The position numbers were made by a program, and so were the translations under genes. This document shows positions 4,664 to 5,648 of a stretch of DNA of 5,648 nt, piece by piece. The notes below the pieces were generated by a model. The model was not told the origin of the DNA. It saw only the letters and a program-made list of their open reading frames with translations, and searched no databases. This DNA comes from Nitrospirae bacterium RBG_19FT_COMBO_42_15 (lineage in GTDB: Bacteria; Nitrospirota; CAKKRA01; 9FT-COMBO-42-15), in contig MHEL01000132.1 of assembly GCA_001803815.1 (NCBI GenBank), positions 1 through 5,648 on the forward strand. Direction: 5' to 3'. Numbering within the stretch: the first letter of the stretch is position 1; each line of letters begins with the position of its first letter.

Positions 4664-5554
4664 CTATATCGTCCGTTGCATAAATTTTAGTATATGCTGG
4701 GCGATTTCCTCGCCCTTCTCCTCTTGCAGAAAATGCCCTGCATCTTTAATCACTATCTCAGGCTGGTTCTTTGCTGACGGGATTAGCTTCCGAAAGAATC
4801 TGTCAGCACCATGGGTAATCGGGTCTTTATCAGAAAACATCACAAGCGTGGGCTTATCCCATTTAGAAAGGAACTCTCGCGTATGCCGCATCTCAGCAGC
4901 ACCAGCATCATCATAGTTAATTGGAACGAGCAGAGGCCATGCAGCAGCGCCTGCCTTGTAAGACACATCTAAAAAAGGCGCTTCATAAGCAGCCACAATT
5001 TCTGGAGCAAGCAAGTTGCCATTTGCCATGCCCATTCGTATCACCTGTCCAATAGGAAGGTCAGGTGTATTTTTTGCGAAATGACGCCATTTGAGAAATG
5101 CTTCACCCACAGGCACATCACCTGTTGGCAGCCAGGTGTTCATGATTACCAGCCGTGAAAATAGCTCAGGCTTTTCACTCACAAGTCTTAGGCCAATCAA
5201 GCCGCCCCAGTCCTGCACAACCAAAGTAATCCGATTGTGTGAAAGCAATTTGATAAATCCTGACAATGTATCGCAGTGCATCTTAAAGGAATATTCATTT
5301 TGCTCAGTGAACTTGTCTGACCTGCCAAAGCCAATAAAGTCCATTGCAATAACCCTGTGACTTTCAGAGAGCAGAGGAATCATCTTGCGGTATAAATATG
5401 ACCATGTCGGCTCGCCATGAAGGCAAAGAATCGTTTCTCCTTTGCCTTCGTCAACATAGTGGACACACAGACCATTAACCTCAGCATAGTGCGGCTTAAA
5501 AGAAAAATCAGATAAATTAGCAAATCGTTCTTCTGGTGTACGGATAACAGACAT
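4664..5554 (-). CDS. Haloalkane dehalogenase, DhlA-like subfamily (HLD-I)
   Basis: A 296-residue alpha/beta-hydrolase, the usual length of the family. It hydrolyses carbon-halogen bonds in haloalkanes to give an alcohol and halide, with no cofactor, in the cytoplasm. The opening RTPEERFANL is typical of dehalogenases. HGEPTW (46-51) supplies the oxyanion-region Glu48, as in DhlA. VVQDWGG holds the nucleophile Asp115 and the halide-binding Trp116. Trp156, in the cap (LKWRHF), lines up with DhlA Trp175, the second halide-binding Trp. Asp244 (SDKDP) is the catalytic acid and His274 (DAGHFLQE) the base. Asp-His-Asp with a Trp pair and Glu in the HGEP position is the HLD-I pattern, whereas HLD-II and HLD-III use Asn there. 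AAGGGA (5559-5564) lies 4 nt before the ATG and overlaps the stop of the upstream gene. Eleven of 15 arginine codons are CGN, unlike the toxin-antitoxin genes. The true substrate cannot be read from sequence; some members act on natural halides or are uncharacterised. Confidence 0.92.
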   Translation of the reverse strand: MSVIRTPEERFANLSDFSFKPHYAEVNGLCVHYVDEGKGETILCLHGEPTWSYLYRKMIPLLSESHRVIAMDFIGFGRSDKFTEQNEYSFKMHCDTLSGFIKLLSHNRITLVVQDWGGLIGLRLVSEKPELFSRLVIMNTWLPTGDVPVGEAFLKWRHFAKNTPDLPIGQVIRMGMANGNLLAPEIVAAYEAPFLDVSYKAGAAAWPLLVPINYDDAGAAEMRHTREFLSKWDKPTLVMFSDKDPITHGADRFFRKLIPSAKNQPEIVIKDAGHFLQEEKGEEIAQHILKFMQRTI

Positions 5555-5562
5555 GGTTTCCC

Positions 5563-5648
5563 TTATTTAGTAATATCAATCAGCCGCATTTCGCTCTTTG
5601 CAAGGTCAGGAATGGCAATGTGAAAGCTCTCGTCGTCTTCCCATAAAG
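5563..5648 (-). CDS. C-terminal end of an unrecognised gene (partial)
   Basis: One minus-strand frame is open from the window edge to the TAA at 5563-5565, giving 27 residues that read LWEDDESFHIAIPDLAKSEM and then end RLIDITK. The other two frames are interrupted. The stop lies 8 nt before the dehalogenase ATG, and the dehalogenase ribosome binding site overlaps it, so the two genes are probably co-transcribed and translationally coupled. The fragment is too short for me to name a family; its alternating hydrophobic and polar residues suggest the last strands of a soluble protein. Confidence 0.6.
   Translation of the reverse strand, partial: LWEDDESFHIAIPDLAKSEMRLIDITK

Noticed and set aside
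5091..5360. Plus-strand ORF of 89 codons
   Set aside because: It is antisense to the dehalogenase core, including the nucleophile motif, and is explained by that gene's codon pattern.

Overview
The window looks like bacterial chromosome from a Gram-negative organism with a moderately low G+C content (roughly 40% by eye). The diderm inference rests on three consecutive lipoprotein signal peptides and a secreted beta-propeller protein. The phylum cannot be fixed from the sequence. Frequent ATA and AGA/AGG codons and the gene content would fit a Nitrospirota- or deltaproteobacteria-like environmental lineage, but that is a guess. Every gene I can support lies on the minus strand, so the biological order runs from high to low coordinates.

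Upstream block (5648 to 4664): the last 27 codons of an unrecognised gene are followed 8 nt later by a complete haloalkane dehalogenase of the DhlA-like subfamily (HLD-I), with its catalytic residues intact. Its Shine-Dalgarno sequence overlaps the stop codon of the preceding gene. Its arginine codon choice differs sharply from the genes just downstream, so it may be a later arrival.

Middle block (4579 to 3730): a MntA-like minimal nucleotidyltransferase and a HepT-like HEPN RNase overlap by 26 nt and form a type VII toxin-antitoxin module. A perfect TATAAT box lies so close to the mntA ATG that transcription should begin at the A of the start codon, giving a leaderless mRNA. The 362 nt after this module (3729 to 3368) hold no convincing gene. 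Two short, mutually exclusive candidate ORFs lie there: one cysteine-rich, one hydrophobic.

Downstream block (3367 to 1): an apparent operon of a 707-residue exported PQQ-type beta-propeller protein and three small lipoproteins. The propeller protein has about 16 repeat motifs and probably forms two eight-bladed propellers, with a charged helical insertion between blades 7 and 8. The lipoproteins each have a short signal peptide, a lipobox cysteine and one small carboxypeptidase-regulatory/transthyretin-like beta domain. The last two are paralogues of each other, and the last runs off the window. Gaps of 19 to 39 nt suggest co-transcription. The set could be an envelope-associated assembly, but I recognise no named system. 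It is the best candidate here for something undescribed.
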